From assembly GCA_014904845.1 (NCBI GenBank), contig MU119243.1, positions 186,001 to 250,000 of the forward strand: 64,000 nucleotides of DNA, written 5' to 3'. The notes below the pieces were generated by a model. The model did no database searches, had not been told where the DNA came from, and saw only the letters and a list, made by a program, of their open reading frames with translations. Origin of the DNA: Acephala macrosclerotiorum (lineage: Eukaryota > Ascomycota > Leotiomycetes > Helotiales > Mollisiaceae). A program made the position numbers and the translations under genes. Shown one piece after another: positions 43,195 through 54,672 of the stretch (position 1 is its first letter; every line of letters begins with the position of its first letter).

Positions 43195-43536
43195 TTAGTG
43201 ATCGGCCGCCTTGCAAGACGCAGAAATTTCGGATAGTTTACCTGATGATTTACTATTCTCCACCTCTGAATACCAGGCAACACTAACCTGCCTTTGAGTT
43301 GTTTTCTTGCTTAGTGGATAACAGAGTTTCTCAGAGAATGAAAGCGCAAGATGCCCCTGCGGTGTCCTCTCGGACCAATGGTATTTTGCGTCGACTTTCT
43401 CCTTGCGCTGGCAGATATTGCTCATACCATCATCGCCGGTCCTGTCGTGTTTTATTGTGACAGTGTCTCGTTGAAGGTCAAATAAATGCCTCTGAACTTT
43501 TGGTATCTTGGGTGTGTCGTTGTCTTGAGGAGTCAT
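43195..43536 (-). CDS. Hypothetical protein, low support
   Basis: Unrecognised open frame from ATG 43536 (MTPQDNDTPKIPKVQRHLFD), 113 codons, charged (TIKHDRTGDDGMSNI, RKEKVDAKYHWSERTPQGH). An upstream in-frame ATG at 43581 also exists. No domain, no visible intron. It may be a lineage-specific gene or chance. Confidence 0.3.
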   Translation of the reverse strand: MTPQDNDTPKIPKVQRHLFDLQRDTVTIKHDRTGDDGMSNICQRKEKVDAKYHWSERTPQGHLALSFSEKLCYPLSKKTTQRQVSVAWYSEVENSKSSGKLSEISASCKAADH

Positions 43537-43890
43537 GGTTTGATCTGGTCTGCGGCTTGATCCTAGCGGGATCTCTACCAAGTCCAGCGATTCCTATCGC
43601 TATGTAGACCGTATGAGTCAACTTTTACTGAGCTCAGTCGAGTTCATAATCCAAACGTGGCTCATCATCAGCAGTTGTTTTTGCATCCTTACGAATCCTA
43701 GGTTATGTATCAGTGAAAGCGCCGTCAATCTCGTTGCTGTATCTCCCATCCTTTTGGAAATTTCTACTTTCAAGAGAGCTTATTGTCAGTTGAGCTTTAC
43801 AGTCTGCTCCGTACAAGATGCCGAGATATAACGAGCTAGGCAAGTCTTGCTAGTGTGGACTTCTTCCTCAATTCAGACTTTAGCTATCTA

Positions 43891-44156
43891 ACGAGCTGGG
43901 CTTTACGAGTTTGTGCGCTCAAGGTATTTTTGAAGAAAATCGGGAATAAAATCTCGAATTATAAACGATTAAAAGGTTTGAAAACGCAATTCAACTAAAA
44001 TAAACCCCGAAGTTAAGATTTGAGATAAATTGAAAAGGTAGTGCTTATAAAGTTCTAAAGTGATAATCGTGACCTTTAAAGTTTATAAGCAAAAAAGTAG
44101 CTCGCTAAAAGCGAAAAAATACTCTACGGCGTACAGACCCGTGAAGCCCAGCTCGT
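43891..44156. mobile_element. MITE-like element with about 24-bp terminal inverted repeats
   Basis: The left end begins ACGAGCTGGGCTTTACGAGT. The right end, read on the minus strand, begins ACGAGCTGGGCTTCACGGGT. Over 24 bp there are three differences, all transitions. The interior has a hairpin (GCTTATAAA near 44043 with TTTATAAGC near 44085) and no coding capacity. A similar start, ACGAGCTAGGCAAGTC, lies 60 bp to the left (43831), suggesting a second truncated copy or nested insertion. Target-site duplication is unclear: TA on the left, AA or TA on the right depending on the end chosen. Confidence 0.7.
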
Positions 44157-44882
44157 AAGTATGATGCTTATGAAGAGTTAGTAGAAAAATGTTATTGGGG
44201 CCATTGCACTTGATAGGATGCTGAAACTCCTAGAAGATTTCATGAGATAACATATCCTACTTTTAGCGACTATGATTTCAGTTCAATCCAAGATAAACCA
44301 GAAGAATTGTAATCATCTTCCCCCAGACTGCCTAGGACACGAGGCTAGCACGATCTTTAGTGGTATCGAAATGATCACATTCGAAGTTGGCTCGGGCAAA
44401 CAACTATTTACTGTGTACACTATTGTTCACCTGTTCTTTAAACCATATTCGACCATAACTACACCAAAGCAGCCACGGGGCGAGTGGCACTTGCTGAGGT
44501 GTCCCTCGGAGCGCTCAGCGTGCTCCAGACTTAGTTGTGCAGCCAAAATCTCCATAGAGTCATGAAAAACAAGAGTGACAATTTGCACGATGCGATCTGG
44601 GAATCGTGGGTGCTTGTAGATTTACTTCTGTTCCCTAGATTGCAGAATCAGGCCACGAACCTACTTCTACATCTCTATATAGCCATATTTTGATTCTGTC
44701 TATGGGAGCTTCTGGGAGATTTCATAAGCTTACGAGTGAGAAGCACATGCTTCGATACTCTATCTACTAGGCTCTTGCAAATATGATCGCGACAGGTGGG
44801 GTCTCGTTCCCGGAACTTTGGAACTGTCGAAAGTTAGGGGTCGATGCCCCACTCTTTAAATGACGATCGACGGGACATCATA

Positions 44883-45144
44883 CTCTCCCCCCCCCTAAAT
44901 AAATGTAATTATGGGGCAACCCCTAGTAACGAAAGATCTCAGTGGCTATGCGCCCTGGTTGCCTCAAAGCACAGGTCAAAAACTGGTCGGATCTGAGCAC
45001 AGGGTACCTAGAGAAGGTTCAAAAGGTCTGCTGGGCCCTTCAACTAGTGATTTTTACTGGCCCAGTGCCCCAGTATCCTACCCGCAACGTACCCGCAACG
45101 TACCCGCAAAGTACCCACAATTACATTTATTTAGGGGGGGAGAG
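44883..45144. mobile_element. MITE, TA target site, CTCTCC terminal inverted repeats
   Basis: Flanked by TA on both sides (44881-44882 and 45145-45146). The left terminus CTCT + C9 + TAAATAAATGTAATT is matched by the right terminus on the other strand, CTCT + C7 + TAAATAAATGTAATT; only the C-run length differs. The 262-bp body has no gene. Near the right end are imperfect direct copies of TACCCGCAACG (45077-45110). The TA duplication and structure suit a non-autonomous Tc1/mariner-type element. The two ends show almost no RIP-type change, so it is probably young. Confidence 0.82.
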
Positions 45145-45146
45145 TA

Positions 45147-47229
45147 AAGGAGGGCAGACGCACTGTAAAATAATGCTTCGATGAATCCAATTAATCACTC
45201 ACAGGCACCTCCATTTGACAGGAACTTGGCTCATGAGGACATCATTCCACGGAGCCTGATCCGCGACACATTCGATGATATAGCCAATGATATATCCAAT
45301 GATACAGGGTACACCAGGTATGCTCCCCTCATAGGCTATGGCCTCAGTCTCCACTCGTATGAATGTCTCAGGATTCTTACTATATTGTCGTCGGCTTCTT
45401 GAAAAGTCACAAGAAAGATGCTGATAATGACATTGCGATGATAGAATTCCGGATATACTTGCTTCAGATCTAGGAGATCTCGTCTTATGGGAAAAGTGGA
45501 CATGCCGATCCGAGCGATTCCTGGAGTGGATCCTACGTTTCCAGGCACCTTGTGGAAGTCTTGTACATCAACGCCTGACGAGGTAGCAGCATTTCTCGAA
45601 ATCGATACCAAGGAAAAAGTAGACCCCAGGTATGTCACCATCTCAGAGAAAGTTGGGCGTGCCGCTGTCCTGGTATATCAGGAACATCCTCCTGAGTAAC
45701 TGCTTTCTATGCATGAGAGAAGTAGGCTAATTCTTGTACTTTGATACGTAGAACTATATTGGAAGAAATTCTAAAGCTTGAAGATTTAGAAGACCTCTCA
45801 CTCCCAAGCGTCGTGAACATTCGACGAAGAGGACGCTCCCTTAAGCACGGAATTCGACCGCATCTGGAATCAAGTTGCAGATAGCATCATTCCCATAGGA
45901 ATGCTCGCCAACTTCTGCAAATGCATGATGAGCCACTGGCGCAACGCTATCTTCGAATGGTTCGGCTACTTCTATGTTGATGAGACGCCTCGAAAATGTC
46001 GGGGCCAAGTCATCGCCCTCCAGCGAGGCAGGTCGCTCGACCTCGCGGAGAATGAATTGCCCAACAACTCTACCCTTAGTTAGATTGAGCAACATGAAGC
46101 TTCCAAAAAAGGCACCAAAAGACTCTGGCACGAGATACATAAAAACAAGAATGGCGAACTTGGCGAGGCGAAAACCTACAATCCTCTTCCAGAAGGATCA
46201 ATCCCAATTTTGAGACATAGACACCGGGATGAAGGGCCGTCGAATATTTACTGAATCCGCGGGGCATTTGGTACCAGATTCTCATGAATTCATCCCCTAG
46301 ATACCTGCGTCTGGTTCAAACCTAGAAGAATGTCCTCTCGCTGTTGGGACATCTACAGCGCGGAACCATCCGAAGTTCGACCACGTCGCTCAGGGTCCTT
46401 GTGAAGCTCGGGAACTCATGCTTCGAGTCTTCTACGGCGCAACCAGCTCCAACTACGCGCAATGTGGTTGGCTGAAATCAAGCTGCATCCCGCTTTGCAA
46501 ATAATTCAAGGTGGCAGGTATCCTGCCGGCCCAGCAAGCATTTCCCGAGCATCCGAATGCAAGTTTAAGATTGATGGATTTTGTGCAACCCGCTGATATC
46601 ATCCTCCTCACCGGTCAACGCTGTAGGGAACATTCATTACTACACCAGCTTCGCACCCGGATTTTCGTCCCACATACGAGCACGAGGATGGACACCTGCA
46701 GAGAAGCTGCCGGGTTGCATCTGCAGGGAGAGTGCGGATCCCCCGCACAGCAATCCTTCACTAAACCTTGTTCGGTCTGGAGCCGCCTCCACTTTCTCGC
46801 ATCACCATTCGTTTATGGTATAGTACCATCAACTACAGGCTAGGTCGTCCGACGGGAAAAACCTCGTCCGATGTCAACAGGACCTTGCATGTTGACAAAT
46901 GCTGCAGATGCATAGACTAACGTCGAGGTTTGCGCGTCCGAGAGCTCGAGAAAAGCTCCCAGGGCAACAGGGGAAAGGTATGACGCAGACAGCTTGTGAT
47001 ATTTCGATGGACCGAGGAATAAACCGGTGGAGCTCTTCGAGCTTGTTGGAGCTTGGAACTGGGATCGGTAGCACATACTTCAATTCGAGCTTGATTTTGT
47101 ATGCGGACTTCCCTTGATCTCTCTCTTCTCTCCTCTTTCTCCCTCTTGCACAGTACTTGTGTCACCCTCTCGTTTTGGTCGCGTTATACAGCTTTTCACA
47201 GTATATGTAAACAGCTCCTCGAGATCACA
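45147..47229. other. Decayed coding-like region, then carboxylesterase promoter
   Basis: Several short frames look protein-like but none can be joined. On plus: 45181-45402 (PPFDRNLAHEDIIPRSLIRD), 45487-45699 (KVDPRYVTISEKVGRAAVLV), 45840-46083 (FDRIWNQVADSIIPIG; WRNAIFEWFGYFYVDETP). On minus: 45841-46140 (VGQFILREVERPASLEGDD). The two strands compete, so direction is not certain. It may be one or more broken genes beside the MITE. From about 46,900 the sequence is promoter-like for the gene at 47230. Confidence 0.35.
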
Positions 47230-48954
47230 ATGGCGCGCATCTATCAATATCTGGCAGCAGTGGCTGCCCTATTTGCCAGTGTAAATTCCCTTCCGCTCGA
47301 GGCGGCTGCTGCCACAGCAAGTCCAACAGTCACTATCAATTCTGGTGTTGTGGTTGGGTTCGCAACAGAAGTTGTTTCGGCTTCCACTTCGACGGCGACA
47401 GTATACAACTATTTGGGCATACCATTTGCGGCACCGCCGACGGGAACTGCGCGCTTTCGACCTCCAGTGACACCTACAGCATGGGCATCGCCATTACAAG
47501 CAACGAGCCTACCACCTGCATGTTACGAACAGTTCAAATGTGAGCTTCTTCCAGATCCTATTGCCTCTCTCGCTAATAGTGTCAAGCTCCAACCGCCGCT
47601 TTCATCAATGAAACTTTTGACAATCCTGGTGGACCACCGCTGGTGAACAGCGAAGACTGTCTGTATTTGAATGTCTATGCACCCACTGAAGCTTCGTCAG
47701 CCAACAAGAAGCCTGTCTTGTTCTGGATCTTCGGAGTAGGTAGGACCCAAGTTTTCCCAGACATTTGTTGACGCTGTTCAGGGTGATTTGCAGTTTGGAA
47801 GCGGCTCGCTAGTCACATATAATGGATCCTCTTTCGCCGGCTTTCAAGATGTAGTGATAGTCACATTCAACTACAGAACTAACATCTTCGGCTTCTCAAA
47901 CTCACCGGAAATCCCCGTCGGTCGACAAAATGCTGGATTTCTCGACCAACGGCTCGCTCTCCAATGGGTCCAAGACAACATCGCCCAATTCGGCGGCGAT
48001 CCATCACAAGTCACCATATTCGGCGAATCGGCAGGCGGCTGGTCAGTAAAGCAACTTTTGGCACAACCACCATCTCCTATGCCCTTCCGCGCTGCGATTC
48101 TAGAGTCTCAAGCAGCCGGGTTCACAGGTTCCGGATTGACAGACTACCAACAAGTCCTCACGAACTTCAAATGTGATACCTCTCCCACCCCATTAATCTG
48201 TCTCCAAAAGGTCTCCGCTGAAGAGATCGCAAACTACATCTCAACAAACGCCCTAGATTTCCCACCAGCAAACGACCACGTAACGTCAACCAACGACGTC
48301 CGCCCCAACATCCTCTCCAAACAATTCGCCCAGGTCCCCATCTTCCTCGGCACCAACGCAAACGAAGGCCGAGTCTTCGCTGCCGCCGACGGACTCGACA
48401 GCTCCAACCTACCTTCATACATCAACCCACAAACCGTAATCTCCACCCTCCTCCCCAACCTCACCGAAGCCCAAAATGCAACACTAAAAACCTACTCCTC
48501 GCTACTGAACGACACATACCTCTTCGCCAGCCAAGTAATCACCGACCTCCAATTCACCTGCCCCACCTCCTCCTTATCAAACTTCCTCGCCGCCCATGAT
48601 TATGATGTCTGGCGCTACTACTACAACGCCTCTTTCCCCAACGAGAGCCAATTCCCGAACTCAGGAGCTTATCATTCGAGCGAGATTCCGCAGGTATTTG
48701 GTACCTATGGTAGTTTTGGGGATCCGACGGAGGAGCAGGAGGCGTTGAGTAGCTATATGCAGACTCTGTGGGCGGATTTTGCGAAGGGTCCGGGGACGGC
48801 GGTGAAGTGGCCGAAGTTGGGGAGTAATAATGGGTTTGAATTGGGACAATTGGGAGGACCGGCAGCACCAGAAGGGGAACAGACGATTAATTTGATAGTG
48901 GCAGATTATGGATGTGCGGTTTTCGACCCTATTGTTAGTTTGGAGGGGTTCTGA
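47230..48954 (+). CDS. Secreted type-B carboxylesterase / lipase
   Basis: Secreted serine esterase of the carboxylesterase/cholinesterase family, 543 residues. Exons 47230-47539, 47587-47735 and 47782-48954 (introns 47 and 46 bp; second donor GTAGGT). The signal peptide is MARIYQYLAAVAALFASVNS. Motifs: YLGIPFAAPPTGTARFRPP, NSEDCLYLNVYAP, the oxyanion region FWIFGGDLQFGSGS, FNYRTNIFGF, nucleophile TIFGESAGGWSV, acid residue region LGTNANEGRVF and catalytic histidine in NSGAYHSSEIPQVFG. All triad positions are filled. Several NxT/NxS glycosylation sites fit secretion. The substrate (lipid, feruloyl or other ester) is not determinable. Confidence 0.92.
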
Positions 48955-49961
48955 AGGGGCGGTGTAGAGAGAGGGGTTGATGTTATGGTAATGTTTTCAA
49001 TGATAATGATAAAATTCATGTCCACAGAAGAAACGAGGCCAAAATCAAGCGACCCCGAGAACTGATTAAAGCAGAGTCATATAAGCAGAATTGTCTCTTG
49101 GACGGGATTCGCTTCCAACCAGGATTGTTGATCAATTTGTCCGACGGCTACTCGCTCAAAATAGAAGAGACCTCTCTTTTGGACAAGGATGACATTGTAC
49201 AATTCGCGAGCGGTTGTACCAGGTTGAGCGTGGGGGCTGGAAGAATCTTTGACGCTCTGCAGCCAGCGTCTTAGACATATAAGTCCCAAAACGGGATATG
49301 AGCACTATCCTCCGGCCTGCGCTTTCCCGTGACACTTTCATCTCAATGAAGAGCAACTTTGCAAATACTCGTCATTCTTTGTCTCTTTGAAGAACACAAC
49401 GCTTTCATCCTTCTCTTTCTACGCAGTTTTGTGTCTCTTTCCTTTCCTATCATTAATTCTTTGCTGTAATCGTTGCGAAATCTGCAGGTCTCATTCCTCA
49501 AACGCCTTTGAAGCTGCCCTGAAACCGGTGTTCCTAGTGGGTCGGTTTTGCGACCACAATTTTAGCCCACCCAACCATTGGGAGCGCTTGGGACCAAAGC
49601 CTACACTCTTTTCACAAATCGTGCCTCCACCAGTCTTTCACTCTGAAATTTGAGTAAAGGATACTTCCTTCGTCTATGTGTCAATTCTTTTATTCTGACT
49701 TGAATATTTGAAATCTCTCGTCATAGCTCCCTCGGCTCTCTTTGTTTGCCCATCCGTGTACGTGTTGATGTGGCTTGTATGGTGTAGAACCAAATTAATT
49801 TTCCTAACCCGACGAAGTATATTATGCAAGATTGAATTCCAATTTCCGTGACTGCAACAACCTGCCTGTATACCTCCTTTCATCAAAGTGTTATACCTTT
49901 CACGAATCTTGAACTACCTAGAAATCCATATTTTGTCGCTAAGCCCAACCGACGAGCCCCC
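48955..49961. other. Intergenic
   Basis: 1 kb with no supported gene; AT-rich 3' flank and T-rich promoter of the next plus-strand gene. Confidence 0.5.
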
Positions 49962-50560
49962 ATGGCATCCCCATATATCTACAGCCCGAAGCCACTCACT
50001 TGCTGGCACTGCGAGAAGCCCCATTCAGACACCCAAGAATTCTGTAACATTTGCAACGGATGGACCCTTCCAATACTTACCAAAGAGCGATCTATAATCA
50101 AGTGGAAAACTTTTGTAGTCCAAGACAGCGATTCAAAAGAAGTGCGAGAAAGACTGATGAAAGATGCGGCAATAGCTATTGGAAGTGACAAGTTCGTCGC
50201 AGTTCTTGGATTGCAGTTTGTCAACGACGGCTCTGGCCGGAAGTTGAGGAAGGCGGCAGTCTTTCTGTACAGACCTGGGGGAGACAAGAGGCTGTCGATT
50301 TCGGGATCGAAAGGTCATACGAGCTCCAGGAACTGGCGCGATATGAAAGATTTAGATTGGGAGGCATTCAAGCGGATAGTGGGAACTGCGTGGATTGCAT
50401 ACTCATGTAAGTAGTTGGAAGAATCTTTATGTGTTTGGCATAAACACTGACCTAGTAAATAGTGCCGGGTTCTTTCCCAGAGCCGAAGAATCTTTGTGTT
50501 TGTGATTGTCACGTTGAAGAAGAAAGGGACTATCGTATTGAAGAAAAGGGGAGATACTGA
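49962..50560 (+). CDS. Small CxxC zinc-ribbon-like protein (hypothetical)
   Basis: Unrecognised. Exons 49962-50406 and 50463-50560 (56-bp intron, branch CTGAC) give 180 residues. The start MASPYIYSPK at 49962 was preferred to the in-frame ATG at 49848. Near the N-terminus lies CWHCEKPHSDTQEFCNIC (C-x2-C-x11-C-x2-C), a zinc-ribbon-like four-cysteine site. The middle (VLGLQFVNDGSGRKLRKAAV, FLYRPGGDKRLS) looks like a small alpha/beta fold. The second exon adds PKNLCVCDCHVEEERDY, another cysteine cluster. It converges on the kinase at 50678-52455, 117 bp apart, which also carries CxxC modules. Whether the two work together is speculation. Confidence 0.62.
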
Positions 50561-50677
50561 TGTATTGATCATCATGAGCTTCATTTGTCCTTGTGTCATA
50601 GCAGAAGCAGTGCTTATTTTTCTTGGAATACTACTTAAAATTCAGGGAGGAAAACAAAATCTGAGACCACCGTTTCT

Positions 50678-52455
50678 TCAATTGTGGTTGCTGATTTCCT
50701 TAAACCACCGGAGGAACTGCCTTTCACGTCTGTCAAATCTCTTGTCCTCTTCTTTTTGATCATCTTCCGAATCCGACGAATCAATATCGAACACATCCAT
50801 ATGCTCTTGTTCCCACCCTAGAGAACTATCTCGATACTCTTGAGCGTATGGTTTGCAGGCACAAAATGGTTCTCGGTACCAACGGTTTGCCTGTTGCAGT
50901 CCATGCTTACTCCGACCATGATATCCTCCTTGAAACCATTTATCTTTAACATCACCCACGGGCTTCAAAATATCCTTCCAATCTTTTTTCTCACTGTATC
51001 CCGGGTGGTGAAAATCCGTTTCATCGCCTAGTATATCCCATGCACTTATGGGGAGCTCGGCACGGAATCTTTCTACCCACCAAGGAAAAAACCCAGCTAG
51101 TTCCCAGTCAATTATCGCCGAGATCTTGAACTTTTTTTCCGGGTTGTCGTTTGAAACAAAAATATTTTCAGTATGCAAGTCTCCGTGGGTCAAAACGTAT
51201 GGTCCACCCCTCGGGAAATTGGCCTTGAGTCGCGCTATCCTTTCGTCGACTCTTATGACCCAAGAGCCTAATACGGTCTGGCTGGCATTCCAACCCCTGT
51301 TCAGGCTCCAAAGGTCCCATAACATGCCTTTACGCATCGCTGGAGTTAAGTTTTCTAGCCACTCTTCTTCATTATGTCCTGTTTTAATGCATCCGTACCC
51401 AGTGCAATTGCCAATATAAGCATCTCGAAGCTCTGAGCCATCAACCCTCTGCATTTGAGGACTAGTGATCTGGCGCCACTGTTTGATATGTTCCCTCAGG
51501 TCTTGCAACACATCACACATTTGTTCCCGCGTAAGAGTGTTCCAGATTGCCCTCATAGAGCTTCCTTTTGCCCGGGACATGATTGTGAAGTGGAACTTAT
51601 CGTTAAGGCCTCCGAATTTGTACATTTCCACAAGAGGGATACTTGGCTTCTTTTCCCGAATAAACTGCTGTACCGTGTAGTCCGTTTGCCACACGTCTGT
51701 AGAGTTGTTGTTCTCATCCCTGAGCATCCACGGGCCGTGCGGGCCAAGATCCCAAATGGCAGAATTATTGCGGAGGTACGAGACCTTTAAACGTGAAGTA
51801 TATCCTCCAGAATCAAGCTCATGACCAGTGTTCCAACCACAGTTATGACACAGTAGCTTTGGGTTGCTTCTTCCTTCCATGGTCTTCAATTGTGAGAGTT
51901 CAGGATTAGGCTTACGATCGTTAATTTGGACACCATGAACCTCGTGAACAAGATTAGCGTTCTCTACTCCAGGATGATCTATAGCATAATCAATTAGTGC
52001 TGAAATATTTTAAGATAGATAATTACATACAAGTATTATCAAATTCCCTACTGTCTTGAATAATCCTTTTAGGGAATTTATCTTTCTTTGCCTCGGGTTT
52101 ATACTCGATGATAAAGTCGGTATCAGTGTTCCAACCACAGTTATGACATAGTGGCTTTGGGTTCTTTCTGTCTTCCATAGCTATCAATTCTGAAATTTTA
52201 GGGTAAAGTTCATAATCGCTAAGTTGAATATTATGAACCTCGTGAATAAGATCAGCATTTTCTACTCCAGAATAATCTGCAATATAATTAATTAGTATTG
52301 AAATATTTTAAGTTAGATAATTACATACAAGTACTATCGACTTCTTTGTCTTGAATAGTCTTTTCAGGGGATTTATCCTTCTTTGCCTCGGTTTTAGGCT
52401 CGATGACAGAGTCGGAATCAACGTGACCGCAACTTGTACATATATGATCTGGCAT
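50678..52455 (-). CDS. APH-like kinase with tandem exon-duplicated CxxC N-terminus
   Basis: Exons 52455-52329, 52276-52031 and 51978-50678 give 557 residues. The C-terminal part is an aminoglycoside-phosphotransferase/choline-kinase-like fold: YVLTHGDLHTENIFV (HxDxxxxN catalytic loop, about 385-398), SAIIDWELAGFFPWWVERFR (metal-binding D, about 412) and MSRAKGSSMRAIW in the N-lobe. The N-terminal 175 residues repeat a unit across exons: CTSCGH (C6, C9), then YSGVENADLIHEVH ... NPKPLCHNCGWNT (C86, C89), then HPGVENANLVHEVH ... NPKLLCHNCGWNT (C168, C171), with EAKKDK...IQD between. The two introns are both 52 bp and match at about 44 of 52 bases. The cysteine pairs may bind zinc together. Substrate unknown. 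An ATG-only start at 51880 would lose the repeats; the spliced start MPDHICTSCG was preferred because all three exons join in frame. Confidence 0.8.
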
Positions 52456-53568
52456 ATTGAATTGTGCTGTATTGTAGAGAATACGGGAGGAACATAACAC
52501 TATTTTATATTTCTAAAAAAAAAAAAACAATAAAGAGATAAAGATAGCATGTACTTTTACACGAATGCAATAAGGAATAAAGGCGAGTCCGGAAACAGCC
52601 CTCATGATAAAGGATGTCGAGGCATTTAGGGTGTTCGAGGAATGGCTCCACATTCCAGCATCTGGAGCCGGGGAATGCCGGGGAGTTTTCGAAGAGCTGG
52701 CCTGGTCAAATGATGCAGTTGACTTCGTAAAATTTGTTAGAATTAATAAGTAATTCTTTGTTTCCTTTATTTGAGAAAATATATTTTTAGATCAATTCTT
52801 ATTTTGGAAAATAAGGCTTGAATAAAAACAAAAATGATCACGGGATATTAAAGATCTTATTACTTACTCGGGTTCAATTCTTATCATTCAGTGAGAGTGC
52901 AGCATTGAGAGTGTTTTCGAAGCTACATTCTAGCATCTTTTAGTCTGACATTATGCTTAGTTCGACCGTTAAAGGGGTCATGGGTGCTCGTTCCATGACA
53001 TTGGTCCTCACCTTATATCCGTCACGACTCTGAATCACCTCGTAAGATATCACAAACTTCTCGTGCAACAATAACGAGGTTTCTATCCAACGCCACACCA
53101 AACGGTACTGACACAAGGCCTTAGCCTCTCATCCCCGAGTAAAATCTCCAAATTCGCAGATCCTCCTCTTTTATGTCTCTCCAACCGTCTCCTCCCCCGA
53201 GTCACGTGCCAGGAACCATATCCGACCGCCGCCCTCTCGCTTCATCAGCTTCATCCCAACCCAGACATTCGTCGACAGGAATGATTCATTGGCCACCGCA
53301 TCCGGAACAATTCGATCTCGAAACCTGAATCAATAACAGCGAGCCGCCAATCTTCGTCGCAAATAGAGGGCGCTTAAGTCGCATGAGAAACATCCTGGTT
53401 ACGCGAATCGCTCAGCCACAGCAAACTGGTCAAGACCTTGTCTTACGGTTTGGATGATTATAATTTCAGGCGCGCGCTCTCTCGTCATTCTTATTATTCT
53501 TTCTTACATTCTTTACTTTCCTACATCAGCTTTCTGATTTCTATCTTCTTTTAGATTTGAGAGTCGAG
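52456..53568. other. Intergenic between divergent genes
   Basis: Contains the kinase promoter (minus), with an A-run near 52515, and the promoter of the membrane protein gene. No gene supported. Confidence 0.5.
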
Positions 53569-54672
53569 ATGTCGAATTTCACATTCAACTGCTCAGATGG
53601 TCCTGCTGAGACAGCCACAGATGCGGGCGTGGCTGGTGCAGGGGTTAGTATATCCTCAGCCCTTCCCTTTCCAGCTTCGTAGATCCCTCACGTTACCCTT
53701 CACTGACACTTTTTGGTCTGTTCATAGGTGTTACTCTCGTTCATCATCACCGCTGGCATCTCATTGCTGTTCTCCGCAATAATCATCTTCCACGAAATGC
53801 GCCTCCAAAAAGAAGCAAAAGTAATCCGAAAACTCCTCCTCTCGCTCTCCGATCAACAAGTCATCACCGGAATCGGCATCCAATGCGTGGGCCTGGCGAA
53901 AATGAAATCTATGGTCTCATACCATTTCTTCATTATTTGGATGTTGAGTCTTCTTTCAACTGCGACGCATATTAGTACACTGTTTGCGCTGGTTAATGAT
54001 TTCAAGAGAGATTGGGTTCTTAGATGGTTGCGACAGTTTTTCATGTTCGTCAATCTGATACTGAGCTGTACGAGTGGGATATTCGTCCTCATGCAGGTGA
54101 TGAAGAATCTCCAACCAACGTTGCCGATTGCTTGTGTTTGGAAAGTTGCGAGCAGAGGAGCGCCGAGTAATGCTGGGATATCGATCGCAGGAACGATAGC
54201 TGTGATGGCGGGGCAGTGCATCTTCTTCGCGCTTGGAATCTGGTATCTTCATATCAATAATGCGAGATGGATTAAGTTTGTTCAGTTGGTGGGGCTTTTG
54301 TCACTGGTAGCTATTGGGACTGCGGCGGCCGTGAGGGTCATTTTGGTCAGCCAGGCGTTTGGGAGTCCGTCGGTGCCATTGAGTGATGAGGGGGAGAAGG
54401 CTTGGAATTTTGGGCAGCTGTTGACGTTGTTGCTGTTGATCTTGCCGTTGATATCTGCGGTAGAGATTATGAGAGGTATGTTCCGGGAGTCTGTGATATG
54501 GACGCGGCTAATGTTTGGTGCAGGAGAGATGAATGTCCCTTCACCGGTGGCGACTTCGGATGAGGATTCTGCTATATTACTTGGGAGTGATGGTAAAGGA
54601 GGTGTTGTACGAAGCTCGTTCCAGCCGAATCCATTTTGGGGAAACCAGCAGAGCCGTTTCAGCAAGTGGTAG
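53569..54672 (+). CDS. Multi-pass membrane protein (fungal, function unknown)
   Basis: Exons 53569-53643 and 53728-54672 (84-bp intron, GTTAGT donor) give 339 residues. A short extracellular-type N-terminus (MSNFTFNCSDGPAETATDAG) is followed by about seven hydrophobic spans: AGVLLSFIITAGISLLFSAI, YHFFIIWMLSLLSTATHI, FMFVNLILSCTSGIFVLM, GISIAGTIAVMAGQCIFFAL, FVQLVGLLSLVAIGTAAAV, and LLTLLLLILPLISAVEIM. The cytosolic C-terminus has acidic SDEDSAILLGSDG and ends PNPFWGNQQSRFSKW. Seven spans in a fungus suggest receptor-like or scaffold membrane families, but no signature (CFEM, rhodopsin lysine) is present. No function assigned. Confidence 0.78.

Noticed and set aside
45077..45110. Short direct repeats (TACCCGCAACG) as a possible CRISPR-like array
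   Set aside because: Units are adjacent without spacers and lie inside a MITE in a eukaryotic genome.
45336..45641. Minus-strand open frame (LLDLKQVYPEFYHRNVIISI)
   Set aside because: Competes with plus-strand frames of equal quality; no family match, so strand cannot be assigned.
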